Assembly (NCBI RefSeq): GCF_003172895.1
Contig: NZ_QGKL01000029.1
Coordinates: forward strand, 124,001-188,000
Reading direction: 5' to 3'
Length of the DNA: 64,000 nucleotides
Source of the DNA: Leucothrix arctica
GTDB taxonomy: Bacteria; Pseudomonadota; Gammaproteobacteria; Thiotrichales; Thiotrichaceae
Positions 52,692 through 61,959 of this stretch are shown here, piece by piece (within the stretch, counting starts at the first letter, position 1; each line of letters begins with the position of its first letter). The notes beneath the pieces were generated by a model. That model was not told the origin of the DNA, did no database searches, and saw nothing but the letters and a program-made list of their open reading frames with translations. The translations under genes were made by a program, and so were the position numbers.

Positions 52692-54104
52692 TTAGTTACT
52701 TTTTAACTGATTAAAGAGTGCTAAACCTGCAAACGAGCAATATACCCCTGTTTGACCATGAATATCTGCTAACCCAATATCAGCTGATTGCCATGCCTGC
52801 TGTACACCTACAAATGGGTAGTCAGGATTTAAGGCATCAGTAAGGTCTAGGTTAATAACCAAACCTCCTGCAACGTAAGGACTCCAGTGAGTAGCCATCG
52901 CGTCACTGTTTATCGAATGATAAACAACTGGATCAGTACTTGCACCACACATAAGTAACGGTGAAGACGGTGCCCATGAATCACGTAAATCCGCATCCTT
53001 CAGTAGTGAACGCACCTGAGTTACTGGCTCAGCACCATTCGTTAAATAGTCAGTCACATAGCTAGTTCTGAAGCTATCGGCTATTAGGTGATCTTCACCA
53101 AAAGCAGCGGTATTTTGAGCACCTGCTGGCGCTTCACCACTAAATAGCTGATATTCCGGCAAGCCAGACTCATCAAATCCACCCGGACGCGGCAATGCAT
53201 TATCTGCAAAGCCTGCATACTGTTCTGCATAGACTTCACTTGGCTCATCATAGATATCGTTTGCACGATCTAAAGCAGTTAATAGCATCGGTGCAAACTG
53301 TGTCGCACCACCATTAACAAAACCGGCAAACACGGTATCCATAAAATCTAGTGTTGCATAAGGACCAGATACTGGCATTGACCCAGTAACCGTCTCATCT
53401 TTAGCTTCTAGGGCTTTATGTGTAGCCATTGCTACATAACCACCTTGAGACAGTCCAGATACAAACAGGTCTGATGACATAGTCGCTTCGAGCAGAGTAG
53501 AGTAACTACGTGCATACTCAAGGGCATCGATCATTTCAGTACTTTGCTGTGCTTCGTCAAGGTATGGGTGATAACCCAAATTTGAGTCAGCATAACCTGC
53601 GTAGTTTGGTGCTACGACGACATAACCTTGTGATGCATAGGATGCCAATAGCAACACTGCTTCGCTTGATGCAGGATTAGTTGAGTCAATTGCAAACTGA
53701 GACAAGTCATAATTTGTGTCAGTATTTGTGCCATGTGCGTATAGAACAACAGGACGTGCGCCAGAACATAGCTCATTATCACCTGTTGGTACTGGTGCCA
53801 TAACAACACCGCTTGACGTCGCTGCTTCGCCTTTACCGCCAACTGTGTCATAAGTAATGCGACTTACTTTTACGTCACACAAGTCACCTGTACCACCAGA
53901 GGCAACAACCGTCGCCTTAACGCCCGCAAATAAAGCGGCACTTGCCGCGCCTTCTGCCGTTAGTCCAGCATAAACATTTGCGCCTGCATAAGCTGTTTGC
54001 TTAGGCCAGTCAACCGTACTTGGTTCATCACTACTGCCGTTACAACCTTGAAGCACGAAACCACTGCATAATAATAACGGTAGAACTTTGATTTTATTTA
54101 ACAT
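52692..54104 (-). CDS. Secreted lipoprotein lipase / esterase
   Basis: 470 residues. The signal ends in a LQGC lipobox (Cys near 21), followed by a Ser/Gly-rich spacer. Alpha/beta hydrolase features: VVLYAHGTNTDTNY, YVVVAPNYAGYADS, nucleophile elbow FVSGLSQGGYVAM, and a late MCGASTDPVV with the acidic residue. It resembles secretory lipases of the LIP type. It is directly downstream (11 bases) of a FadL-like porin gene, pointing to extracellular lipid breakdown with import of the released fatty acids. Confidence 0.82.
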   Translation of the reverse strand: MLNKIKVLPLLLCSGFVLQGCNGSSDEPSTVDWPKQTAYAGANVYAGLTAEGAASAALFAGVKATVVASGGTGDLCDVKVSRITYDTVGGKGEAATSSGVVMAPVPTGDNELCSGARPVVLYAHGTNTDTNYDLSQFAIDSTNPASSEAVLLLASYASQGYVVVAPNYAGYADSNLGYHPYLDEAQQSTEMIDALEYARSYSTLLEATMSSDLFVSGLSQGGYVAMATHKALEAKDETVTGSMPVSGPYATLDFMDTVFAGFVNGGATQFAPMLLTALDRANDIYDEPSEVYAEQYAGFADNALPRPGGFDESGLPEYQLFSGEAPAGAQNTAAFGEDHLIADSFRTSYVTDYLTNGAEPVTQVRSLLKDADLRDSWAPSSPLLMCGASTDPVVYHSINSDAMATHWSPYVAGGLVINLDLTDALNPDYPFVGVQQAWQSADIGLADIHGQTGVYCSFAGLALFNQLKSN

Positions 54105-54115
54105 ATTTCAGCCCC

Positions 54116-55498
54116 TTACTTAAAACGATAGTTAACTGACAACGCAGCAGAAAAAGCATCTGCTTCAACATCAGCACGGGTGTAATAATCAGTAGACCCT
54201 GGAGAGGTATAGTTAATCGTCGTATCGTCTGGGACAACAATTGACAAGCTACCATCAATACTCAGCTTCTTATTCATTTGGTGACTCATACCCGCTGAAT
54301 ACCACATTGAGTCTGCACGAGGTGCACGCGGTGTACGATGTAGAGAACTTGGCGTTGGGGTTGGATCGTATGCCACACCGGCACGCAATTTAGTTTTCTG
54401 AGATAACTGATAAGTTAAACCAGCACCGACACGAACCGTATCTTCCCACTCTAGGCTTGTGACTGAATCCTCTGCTGGCGTGTCAGGAAATACGATACGA
54501 ATTTCAGGAACACTAGACCATTCTGTCCAAGTGACATCACCGTGAAGTGTCAACTTGTTAGAAAGCTGTGAGGCAAATGCTAAAGATAGTGATGCAGGTA
54601 GATCTAGATCAGTTGTAGTGTCTTGAGTACTTAAACCAAAGGCATCTAGTGCTGCGCTACTCACTGCATTTTCTAGACCATTGTGATCAAACTCAGCCTC
54701 ACCATCCATCTCATATTTTACTGTTGAGCGATAGCCAACCGAGATAGTCGTTGCTTTCGTTGGGTGATATGCAAAACCAAGGTTTGCGCCATAAGCGATA
54801 CCCGACGCTTCAACTGATACATCGGTGTCAGTTGTACTGTTTGAAGTAGATGTTAAGCCAGCATCAGTACACGCTTGTGTTGTAGTCCCCCCCAGTGAGG
54901 CAACTTTACGACACGCTAGAAATGCATCAACAGACTTAGATAGCGTCGCGCTACCGTACTGTAGGCTGACACCTGCACCAATATCTAGCTTGCTGTTTAA
55001 GCGCCATGATAATGCTGGGTTGATATTGATTGTCGTTAGCTGTGACTCAGTCGCTTCATAACGAGCGAAACTGTCATCTTCATACTCACTTGATACACCG
55101 AAAGGTACGTTAATACCCAAACCAAACGCCATATTACCAATATCACGTTTGTAGAATAGACTAGGAGCGACACTTATTCCGCCTGGCTCAGCCATACTCT
55201 CACCAATAACAGGTGTTCCACCGCCAGCGCTAGCAATTGTACTTCCCGTATTTTGCACATTTAAGTCAGCACCTATGATCGATAGTCCACCGTTGACTTG
55301 AGTGCCTTCAACTGAAGATAGTAATGCAGGGTTGTACCACATGACTGAAGCGTCTTCAGCCATCGCATGTCCTGTTGCCGAGTTTCCACCACCAGACGCA
55401 CTTTGTACTGTCAAACCAAAGCCTGCTGCTTGTAGAGTTGACGTCGCTAGACTCAGGGAAATACATACAGCCAATGTGCTGTACCGATTAATGCTCAT
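54116..55498 (-). CDS. FadL/TodX-type outer-membrane hydrophobe channel
   Basis: About 460 residues from the ATG at 55498 (GAGGAG upstream); a longer frame to 55561 adds no signal-like residues. Signal peptide to LQAAGF, then the FadL N-terminus GFGLTVQSASGGGNSATGHA, the conserved SVMWYNPALL (NPA) motif, and many amphipathic beta strands ending in aromatic VNYRFK. It imports long-chain fatty acids or similar hydrophobic compounds across the outer membrane. It is upstream of the lipase gene in the same transcript. Confidence 0.9.
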   Translation of the reverse strand: MSINRYSTLAVCISLSLATSTLQAAGFGLTVQSASGGGNSATGHAMAEDASVMWYNPALLSSVEGTQVNGGLSIIGADLNVQNTGSTIASAGGGTPVIGESMAEPGGISVAPSLFYKRDIGNMAFGLGINVPFGVSSEYEDDSFARYEATESQLTTININPALSWRLNSKLDIGAGVSLQYGSATLSKSVDAFLACRKVASLGGTTTQACTDAGLTSTSNSTTDTDVSVEASGIAYGANLGFAYHPTKATTISVGYRSTVKYEMDGEAEFDHNGLENAVSSAALDAFGLSTQDTTTDLDLPASLSLAFASQLSNKLTLHGDVTWTEWSSVPEIRIVFPDTPAEDSVTSLEWEDTVRVGAGLTYQLSQKTKLRAGVAYDPTPTPSSLHRTPRAPRADSMWYSAGMSHQMNKKLSIDGSLSIVVPDDTTINYTSPGSTDYYTRADVEADAFSAALSVNYRFK

Positions 55499-55692
55499 AA
55501 GATAATACTCCTCAGATTTATCTATTCTTATTTGTATAGCCGCTATTTGATAAGCCCACACTTGCCACTATCCGCGCAGGGTTACCGATCAGAAAATTAC
55601 TGATCTTTCACGTTTTACACGGTGCAATATTTCCCGAGTATAACCAATGACAAAAGGCATCAAACTTAATGACAAATAAGTTCTGCACTTTT

Positions 55693-56742
55693 TTATTGAA
55701 TAACGCCGCCCATAAATCCGCCGATTTTTTTACTCAGATCAACCGACCGTTCGGGATTACGCAAACCCATCAATACCTTGGTTCGCATATCAGGCAGTGT
55801 CATTAGGTCAACTAACAATATGTTAAAGACATTTTGCTCTTGCAACGCCGCAGCTTCCAAGAAGTTTTGTAATAAAGACTCCTCTTGTAAATCTAACCAG
55901 CAGCGTCCCGATATAGCGGCCAATAAGTCTATATTTCCCGCCAGTGTTGAATTAAGTAATTTTTTAATTATCACAACACGTGACTGTTTAGCCTCACTAC
56001 TGGATAAAGCACGTAATAAAGAAGCCAACAATGGCGGCTGTGGTGACTCTTTAGCAGCCTCCTCTTCCAGCCTTGCAACAACAACTGCGCTTAGTTTCCC
56101 TGAAAACTTTACATGCTCCAATGCCTGCATAAATGTATCTAACGGCATATCTGGAAGCTTAGGAATCGCTGACGCAAGATTTGCAGCATTACCTTCTTGA
56201 GACAAGCGAGCAATAACATCTGCAACACCTTGCAAACCTAAACATTGCCACTGATCAAAGCCTAATTTCCCTGACAAATATTCGCGAGTATGTTCGTAGT
56301 GTTGTGATGGTGGCTGCTTAAGCTCAACAGTCGCCAATGCGTGAAACACCGCTAGTCGATCTTCCCGCGGCTTGAATGAAAACGGGCTTTCTTTCATCGT
56401 ATCTTTATGATCGCCACCTTGTAGATTGGCTTGCATGTTTTCACCAACATTTTCGACCAAATCACGCATAAACGCATCGCGCGACTCTAGCTTTAACGAG
56501 CCCATTTCATCAATTGGGAAGCTCAAAAACCAAATAACGGGCTCTTGTTTTTTCTTCTCGTCCCACAGCAATATCGACAGCCACGCCTTTTGCTGAAATG
56601 GATAAGGGTATAATTCTTCTTGTGACTCAATCGCTGCAAACTTCTGATTAGAAATACGTTGGATCTTTCGTCCCATATCGAACACGCGGTATTGGAAGCC
56701 ACTCATTTCCAAAAAACTACTGATTGATTCCAACTGTTCCAT
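55693..56742 (-). CDS. DUF3549 family protein
   Basis: 349 residues from the ATG at 56742 (GAGG ribosome-binding site); an ATG 15 codons earlier is possible. FQYRVFDMGRKIQRIS, YPYPFQQKAWLSILLW and IWFLSFPIDEMG match the DUF3549 family found mainly in gammaproteobacteria. No signal peptide. The C-terminal half is helical, perhaps a HEAT-like array. Function unknown. Divergent from the FabA-like gene. Confidence 0.85.
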   Translation of the reverse strand: MEQLESISSFLEMSGFQYRVFDMGRKIQRISNQKFAAIESQEELYPYPFQQKAWLSILLWDEKKKQEPVIWFLSFPIDEMGSLKLESRDAFMRDLVENVGENMQANLQGGDHKDTMKESPFSFKPREDRLAVFHALATVELKQPPSQHYEHTREYLSGKLGFDQWQCLGLQGVADVIARLSQEGNAANLASAIPKLPDMPLDTFMQALEHVKFSGKLSAVVVARLEEEAAKESPQPPLLASLLRALSSSEAKQSRVVIIKKLLNSTLAGNIDLLAAISGRCWLDLQEESLLQNFLEAAALQEQNVFNILLVDLMTLPDMRTKVLMGLRNPERSVDLSKKIGGFMGGVIQ

Positions 56743-56875
56743 CACAAACCTCAAGCACACAAAAATAATTTGCGAATAATCGCACACTCACACCACTCTA
56801 ACCAGCAACCACGGCTGAAATCTGAGCCAACCTTAGGGTATACTTGTTGTTTTTTGGATTAACGAAGAATTCATC

Positions 56876-57925
56876 ATGCAAGAATACAGTATTGAAGAAC
56901 TAAACCGTTTAGATGACGAAGCACTGAAAGTGTTGGACTGGAAGAACTTGAAATGTTTGAACGGTCGACTATTGGAGCTTCATGCTGAAGGGCAGCTAGG
57001 AAACGACACGTTTGCTAAATTACCTCGTAAACCTATCCTATGTATCGACCAGATCGAGCGCATAGACGAAGACGGTATTGACGCAACATTTACCTTCCCA
57101 AGTGACGCCGCTGACTGGGCTTATGACACAAACGAGTCGCTTGAAATGTTATTTCAAGATCAGCTAGATCAGTTAGTTGGTTTCTGGGGTTCACGTAAAG
57201 CTGACGGTATTGGTCGCGCACTTTCATCAGGAAACTGCACGCTGCACCAGCCACTTAAGTTTGAAGCGGGTAAGCAAATGACTTTCGCGATGACGCGTAA
57301 GAAGTGGGTTGTTAATAAGGCTACCGGTACAGGTACTGCTATTTTTGATGGCGCGATGCTTGATGCTGACGGCGAGATGATTCTTGAGACTAAGAAAGTG
57401 ATCGTTGGTATTTTGCTACCTGAAGAAATCCACGCACTACGTGCTAAGTACGGCGGCGAGTTAGGTGTTAAAGCAGGTGCTGATGCAAGCACACTGTCTG
57501 GTTTAACTATTCCTGTTCATGACGAAGGCACGATGACTGTTGAAGAAACAGAAAACGGCTTTACCGTGAACGCGACTCAAGCGATTAACCCAACGCTTTG
57601 GCCATTGGCTTATCACTTTAAAGGTGACCCTGTTGTACCTGGTAACTTCGGTACTCACGGTATGATCACGCTGTTAAAGCAAGTGGCTAGAGAGAAACTA
57701 GGTATGTCTAACCCGACATTTAAGTCAATGTTTGCTAAGAAGTTCTCTGGTATGATTTTTGAAGATCCTAAGCAAATTCGCTTTGAGTTAACCGGTGTTA
57801 CTAAGACGGAAGAAGGTACGGTCGTTGCTGCATTGGCAAGTTTGTACCTTGAAACTAGCGATGGTGAATTAATGATTGAAGCGCCTATCTACACATTCAA
57901 AAAGTTGACTGTTGCAGAAGCGTAA
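56876..57925 (+). CDS. Tandem-hotdog FabA-like acyl dehydratase
   Basis: 349 residues, about twice the length of FabA (171). The first half, about 45-195, has ILCIDQIERID and LDQLVGFWGSRKADGIGRAL, the FabA helix with its acidic residue, but no HF-DP-PG motif. The second half, about 200-345, has YHFKGDPVVPGNFGTHGM with the catalytic His. The two active-site elements thus lie in different halves, as in double-hotdog dehydratases such as those of PUFA synthases. It likely acts on 3-hydroxyacyl-ACP or -CoA. It may be linked to membrane-lipid adaptation; the substrate is unproven. Confidence 0.7.
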   Translation: MQEYSIEELNRLDDEALKVLDWKNLKCLNGRLLELHAEGQLGNDTFAKLPRKPILCIDQIERIDEDGIDATFTFPSDAADWAYDTNESLEMLFQDQLDQLVGFWGSRKADGIGRALSSGNCTLHQPLKFEAGKQMTFAMTRKKWVVNKATGTGTAIFDGAMLDADGEMILETKKVIVGILLPEEIHALRAKYGGELGVKAGADASTLSGLTIPVHDEGTMTVEETENGFTVNATQAINPTLWPLAYHFKGDPVVPGNFGTHGMITLLKQVAREKLGMSNPTFKSMFAKKFSGMIFEDPKQIRFELTGVTKTEEGTVVAALASLYLETSDGELMIEAPIYTFKKLTVAEA

Positions 57926-57995
57926 ATAAAAAACCTATGGGCTAGTGACGCTGTGTTGCTAGCTCATATTGGAAAACCTACTACAGTAAATTATT

Positions 57996-58313
57996 ATGCC
58001 TTATTACAAAAATCACGTATTTGTCTGCACCAATCAACGCACCGATGGCCGTGCAAGTTGCCAAGACTGTGGCGCACAAGAGTTACGTGATCACATGAAA
58101 AAACGTAGCAAAGAACTGGGCCTGCTAGGCAAAGGCGAAGTGCGTATTAATAGCGCTGGCTGCTTAAACCGCTGCGATGAAGGCCCTGTGATGGTGGTTT
58201 ACCCACAAGGCACTTGGTATACCTTTATGGATAAAGAAGACATTGATGAAATCGTCGATGAGCATTTGATTAAGGGCAATGAAGTCGAGCGACTCAAGCT
58301 AGAGAATGATTAA
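57996..58313 (+). CDS. Thioredoxin-like [2Fe-2S] ferredoxin
   Basis: 105 residues. Cysteines in VFVCTNQRTDGRASCQDCG and in NSAGCLNRCDEGP fit the thioredoxin-like ferredoxin family (Shethna protein type), with four cluster ligands. It starts with MPYYKNHVFVCTN, typical. It overlaps the start of ubiA by eight bases, so both are co-translated. Role unknown: redox protection or electron transfer are common proposals. Confidence 0.88.
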   Translation: MPYYKNHVFVCTNQRTDGRASCQDCGAQELRDHMKKRSKELGLLGKGEVRINSAGCLNRCDEGPVMVVYPQGTWYTFMDKEDIDEIVDEHLIKGNEVERLKLEND

Positions 58314-59178
58314 TCTCAAACAACAGTTTCCACACTACCTAAAACTCATTCGTTTTGATGGCCCGATAGGGACTTACCTATTGCTTTGGCCTACCTTGTG
58401 GGCGTTATGGTTTGCAGCAAGTGGCATACCTGATGTAAAGATTTTGATTGTGTTTGCCTTAGGCGTTTTTGTTATGCGTTCGGCAGGTTGTGCTATCAAT
58501 GACTTTGCAGATCGCGACATTGACGGCCGTGTTGAACGCACAAACCAGCGTCCTCTAGCGACAGGTGCCATTAGTGCCAAAGAGGCCTTAGGTGTGTTTG
58601 CTTTTTTAGGTTTGGTTGCGCTGGTATTAGCGCTGCAATTGAACTGGCTTGCCATCAAACTATCAGTCGTCGCCCTACTGTTGGCCGCTAGCTACCCTTT
58701 CATGAAGCGTGTTCATATGTTGCCGCAAGTACACCTTGGCGTTGCATTTGCATGGGCTATTCCAATGGCACACGCTGCGGTCACCAATGAAATGCCTGAC
58801 TTAAGTAACTGGTTGGTCTTTTTAGCGACGGTACTTTGGACAACCGCTTATGACACCATGTATGGCATGGCTGATCGCGATGAAGATTTAAAACTCGGTT
58901 TGAAGTCTACCGCTATATTATTCGGTGAAAATGACCGCTTGATTGTAGGTATCTTGCAACTTATAACAATATGGTTGCTGGCCTTCGCGGGGTATTTGAA
59001 TGACTTGGGAGCGTTGTACTTTATTGGACTTGCTGCTGCTTCGACATTCTTTGTTTATCAACAGTATTTAATACGTAAACGCGACCCGTTGCTTTGCACA
59101 ACTGCATTTAAAAATAATAATTGGTTTGGGATGGTTGTGTTTGGTGGCTTAGCGCTGGACTATTTAGTACAAACTTAA
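58306..59178 (+). CDS. ubiA: 4-hydroxybenzoate polyprenyltransferase
   Basis: 290 residues, eight to nine membrane segments. The prenyl-diphosphate and magnesium motifs are NDFADRDIDGRVERT near 65-80 and YDTMYGMADRDEDLKLG near 185-200. It adds the polyprenyl tail to 4-hydroxybenzoate, the second step of ubiquinone synthesis, in the inner membrane. It overlaps the ferredoxin gene. A strong hairpin follows. Confidence 0.96.
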   Translation: MINLKQQFPHYLKLIRFDGPIGTYLLLWPTLWALWFAASGIPDVKILIVFALGVFVMRSAGCAINDFADRDIDGRVERTNQRPLATGAISAKEALGVFAFLGLVALVLALQLNWLAIKLSVVALLLAASYPFMKRVHMLPQVHLGVAFAWAIPMAHAAVTNEMPDLSNWLVFLATVLWTTAYDTMYGMADRDEDLKLGLKSTAILFGENDRLIVGILQLITIWLLAFAGYLNDLGALYFIGLAAASTFFVYQQYLIRKRDPLLCTTAFKNNNWFGMVVFGGLALDYLVQT

Positions 59179-59182
59179 CCGT

Positions 59183-59217
59183 AAAATAACAGGCTGAACT
59201 AGTTACAGTTCAGCCTG
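59183..59217 (-). terminator. Hairpin between ubiA and the outer-membrane barrel gene
   Basis: CAGGCTGAACT (59190-59200) pairs with AGTTCAGCCTG (59207-59217). On the minus strand it is followed by TTATTTTA, so it probably terminates the barrel gene and may also slow ubiA read-through. Confidence 0.65.
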
Positions 59218-59229
59218 CAGCAGAAGCAT

Positions 59230-59835
59230 TTAGAAGTTAAATGTTCCCGTTAAGTTAAGTGTATCAATATCATCAGCTGTGTTGTAACCAGCACCTACTG
59301 AGAACTGATTTGTGAAGTAGTATGCTGCGCCAAAACCGAAACCTGTTTCTGCATCATCTAGAACATCGATGTAACTAATCTCACCATTAATCTCGAACTT
59401 TGGTGTCATCATCGAACGAACACCGACACGTAAGCCATATCCACTTTCATCATCTACAGCTGCAGAATAAAAACCACCAAACCCAGTGGATATCGACAAA
59501 TCTATTTTTTCATAAGAAACAATACCGTAGATATCTGTATTGCCTGCGACTGCTTTACGCGCACCAACACCCAACGATAAAAAGTTTAAGTCAGCATCAG
59601 CCTCATAACCAAAAGCATTGAACGTTTCTAGCGTCAGGCTAGAGTAGCTTCCAGCTAAAAAGAAATTTGAGTTAAGTAACTTAGTACCAGAAAGACCTAA
59701 ACCATCGATATCATCATTATCGCCAACATCAGCCGATAAGTAAGAAATAGATGCTTGGTTCCAGTTCGGTCCTGCCATAACTTGCGTCGATGCAACTGAC
59801 AATAAGACAGCAGCACCCAAAAGTACTTTATTCAT
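59230..59835 (-). CDS. Small outer-membrane beta-barrel protein
   Basis: About 201 residues from the ATG at 59835 (GGAGAT upstream); the in-frame upstream ATG would add 22 residues. Signal peptide ends at VMAG. The mature protein alternates hydrophobic and polar residues in about eight strands with turn-rich loops (NDDIDGLG, YEADADLNF, DDESGYG), ending in the aromatic GTFNF typical of barrel insertion. It resembles OmpW/Omp_b-brl porin-like proteins. Function unknown. Confidence 0.78.
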   Translation of the reverse strand: MNKVLLGAAVLLSVASTQVMAGPNWNQASISYLSADVGDNDDIDGLGLSGTKLLNSNFFLAGSYSSLTLETFNAFGYEADADLNFLSLGVGARKAVAGNTDIYGIVSYEKIDLSISTGFGGFYSAAVDDESGYGLRVGVRSMMTPKFEINGEISYIDVLDDAETGFGFGAAYYFTNQFSVGAGYNTADDIDTLNLTGTFNF

Positions 59836-60010
59836 GTGTATCTCCATGCCCGTATAAAAGTTGTTAGCTAGACCCGTGGGCAACGACCCCAACAAATTCA
59901 TCCAGACTCTGCCTTATACTTAAACCTCTACAATCGTGTTGTCGATTATAAAGTTATGCAAAGCCTACTTCACTGAAGTAGCGTCGACGCCTTAATAAGT
60001 TCAGTTGTCG

Positions 60011-61066
60011 TTAAAAAACCAACTCCAATTGCTCAGGCATTCCCACTGGTGAAAACTGCACTCCAAGCCCAATCAACCTCACCGGCCGCTTTCCTCTCTG
60101 CCAAGCTTGCTCGCACAAATGCCTAAAGCCTTCTTCACTCGGCACTGTTCCGGCCATTTGAATAGTCGTCGTTTCAAAATCATCAAAGCGCAATTTAACG
60201 AATAAGGTACGTGGCCGTAAACTCATACGCTTTTGAGTACGAGCTAGTCGCTCCAAAAATTCCTGATACAACACAGGGACTTCATTTAAGCACCCCACCA
60301 AGTCAGCAATATCCTTCACATAGGTCTCTTCAACACTTAAAGACTTAGGCGTTCGATGTGTTGTGACTGGATGCTCATCAACCCCTCGCGCCAACTCATA
60401 TAAACGCGAACCAAACACGCCAAATTGATCACATAAATGCTGTTTTGAGAAACCCTGTAAGTCACCACACGTTTCAATCCCCATATCTAATAAACGCTGT
60501 CCTGTGACTTTACCCACACCAAAGATTCGTTTTACAGGCAGCTCCAGTACAAACGCATCAATTTCATCAGGCTTTACTACGCATAAGCCATTGGGCTTAT
60601 TCCAGTCACTGGCAACTTTAGCCAGAAATTTATTGGATGCTACACCAGCAGACGCGGTGAGTTTTTCAGTGGAGTAAATGCGGTGAAGAATCTCTTGCGC
60701 CATTAAGGTCGCACTACCGCCACAGTGCTCACTATTACTAACATCAATAAACGCTTCATCTAAAGAGAGCGGCTCAACAAGCTCGGAGTATTGGTAAAAC
60801 AAAGCCTGTATGCGTGCTGACACCTCTTTATATAAATTCATTTGCACGGGTAGCAAAATCAATTGAGGGCATAGTTTAAGTGCTCGAGCGGTCGGCATCG
60901 CCGAATGCACACCAAATTTTCGTGCCTCATAAGAGCATGTCGCAATCACCCCACGTCGAGAACCTGAACCTCCTACGGCGATAGGCTTGCCTTGAAGTGA
61001 TGGATTCTCCCTGACTTCAACTGCGGCGTAAAAGCAATCCATATCAATGTGAATAATTTTTCTCAA
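60011..61066 (-). CDS. dinB: DNA polymerase IV
   Basis: 351 residues. Y-family features: IIHIDMDCFYAAVEVRE with the first catalytic Asp, ATCSYEARKFGVHSAMP, PLSLDEAFIDVS with the second acidic pair, ASNKFLAKVASDWNKPNG, and the HhH segment IFGVGKVTGQRLLDMGI. It copies damaged DNA, and is error-prone. Length standard. No LexA box was identified by eye upstream. It sits beside the fimV locus, divergent. Confidence 0.96.
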   Translation of the reverse strand: MRKIIHIDMDCFYAAVEVRENPSLQGKPIAVGGSGSRRGVIATCSYEARKFGVHSAMPTARALKLCPQLILLPVQMNLYKEVSARIQALFYQYSELVEPLSLDEAFIDVSNSEHCGGSATLMAQEILHRIYSTEKLTASAGVASNKFLAKVASDWNKPNGLCVVKPDEIDAFVLELPVKRIFGVGKVTGQRLLDMGIETCGDLQGFSKQHLCDQFGVFGSRLYELARGVDEHPVTTHRTPKSLSVEETYVKDIADLVGCLNEVPVLYQEFLERLARTQKRMSLRPRTLFVKLRFDDFETTTIQMAGTVPSEEGFRHLCEQAWQRGKRPVRLIGLGVQFSPVGMPEQLELVF

Positions 61067-61195
61067 CGATCAAACCTTTTAAGCATCATCAACGACTCAT
61101 CTTGGTAGCTAATATACACGGTGGTATAGTGAGCAAGGGCTACTATTTCATTAATCTGGTTTATTGCACCTCATGCACTGCATAAGGATGTTAAT

Positions 61196-61924
61196 TTGCA
61201 CCTTGGACGCCGTAATCCGTATAATATCCCCCACAGTTTATACAAGGATGAGAATGTGACGAACTCCCGCAAACACTCTGAAAACACTACACAAACACAA
61301 GCAGCGAATAACACTCGCATTTTGGATGAGTGGCGAAGTCTCAGTTTAAACCTTAAAGGTCAGCCGAAAAACTACCAGCTACACAGTGAGCGTATATTAT
61401 TTGCGCTACAGTCTGGCTTAAATCAGTTTTTAGCCGGCGCCTTACAAGATCTATTTATCGTACTTGGCTCACAAGGCCGCCCGCTACGTGATCGTATGTT
61501 TAGCCTCGTGCTTCCTTTAATAGATCAGCATGATCGCGAATACTTCCACGAATGGTTATCACATAACTCAGATTCAACACTGGGTTGTTATCGCGCATTA
61601 GGCTCAGTATTGATTAGTAAAACGTGTCAAGAAGACATGACAAGCACTGACCCATTCGTTGCAAAGACTACTGGTACGCTCATTGAGCAGTCTCGTTATG
61701 CTATTGCACAAGGTCGTGTCGAAGACGCTCAGGCACTACTCACTAAGGCTATTCATAGTGCTAAAGGAAAGCCTGACATTACTATCGTAGAAGAGCTATT
61801 GAGCCTTTTAGCTGCTACGCGCCAGAAGGATTCACTAGAAACTTTTGCTCGCAACTTAGACCAGCAAAACTTCAAACTATCAAAACACTGGAAACAGGTT
61901 CTGGAATCGTCCAAGGAGTGGTAA
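61196..61924 (+). CDS. Uncharacterised protein upstream of fimV
   Basis: About 222-242 residues; the start is unclear between a TTG at 61196 and a GTG at 61256, both with AAGGATG-like sequences before them. Cytosolic, helical, no signal peptide. The C-terminal part (SRYAIAQGRVEDAQALLTKAI) looks TPR-like. No family assigned. It ends next to fimV, overlapping a possible upstream fimV start, so the two are probably co-transcribed. Confidence 0.65.
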   Translation: MHLGRRNPYNIPHSLYKDENVTNSRKHSENTTQTQAANNTRILDEWRSLSLNLKGQPKNYQLHSERILFALQSGLNQFLAGALQDLFIVLGSQGRPLRDRMFSLVLPLIDQHDREYFHEWLSHNSDSTLGCYRALGSVLISKTCQEDMTSTDPFVAKTTGTLIEQSRYAIAQGRVEDAQALLTKAIHSAKGKPDITIVEELLSLLAATRQKDSLETFARNLDQQNFKLSKHWKQVLESSKEW

Positions 61925-61959
61925 TATCCACGACTAAAAGGGGAAGGACACCCATTCCA

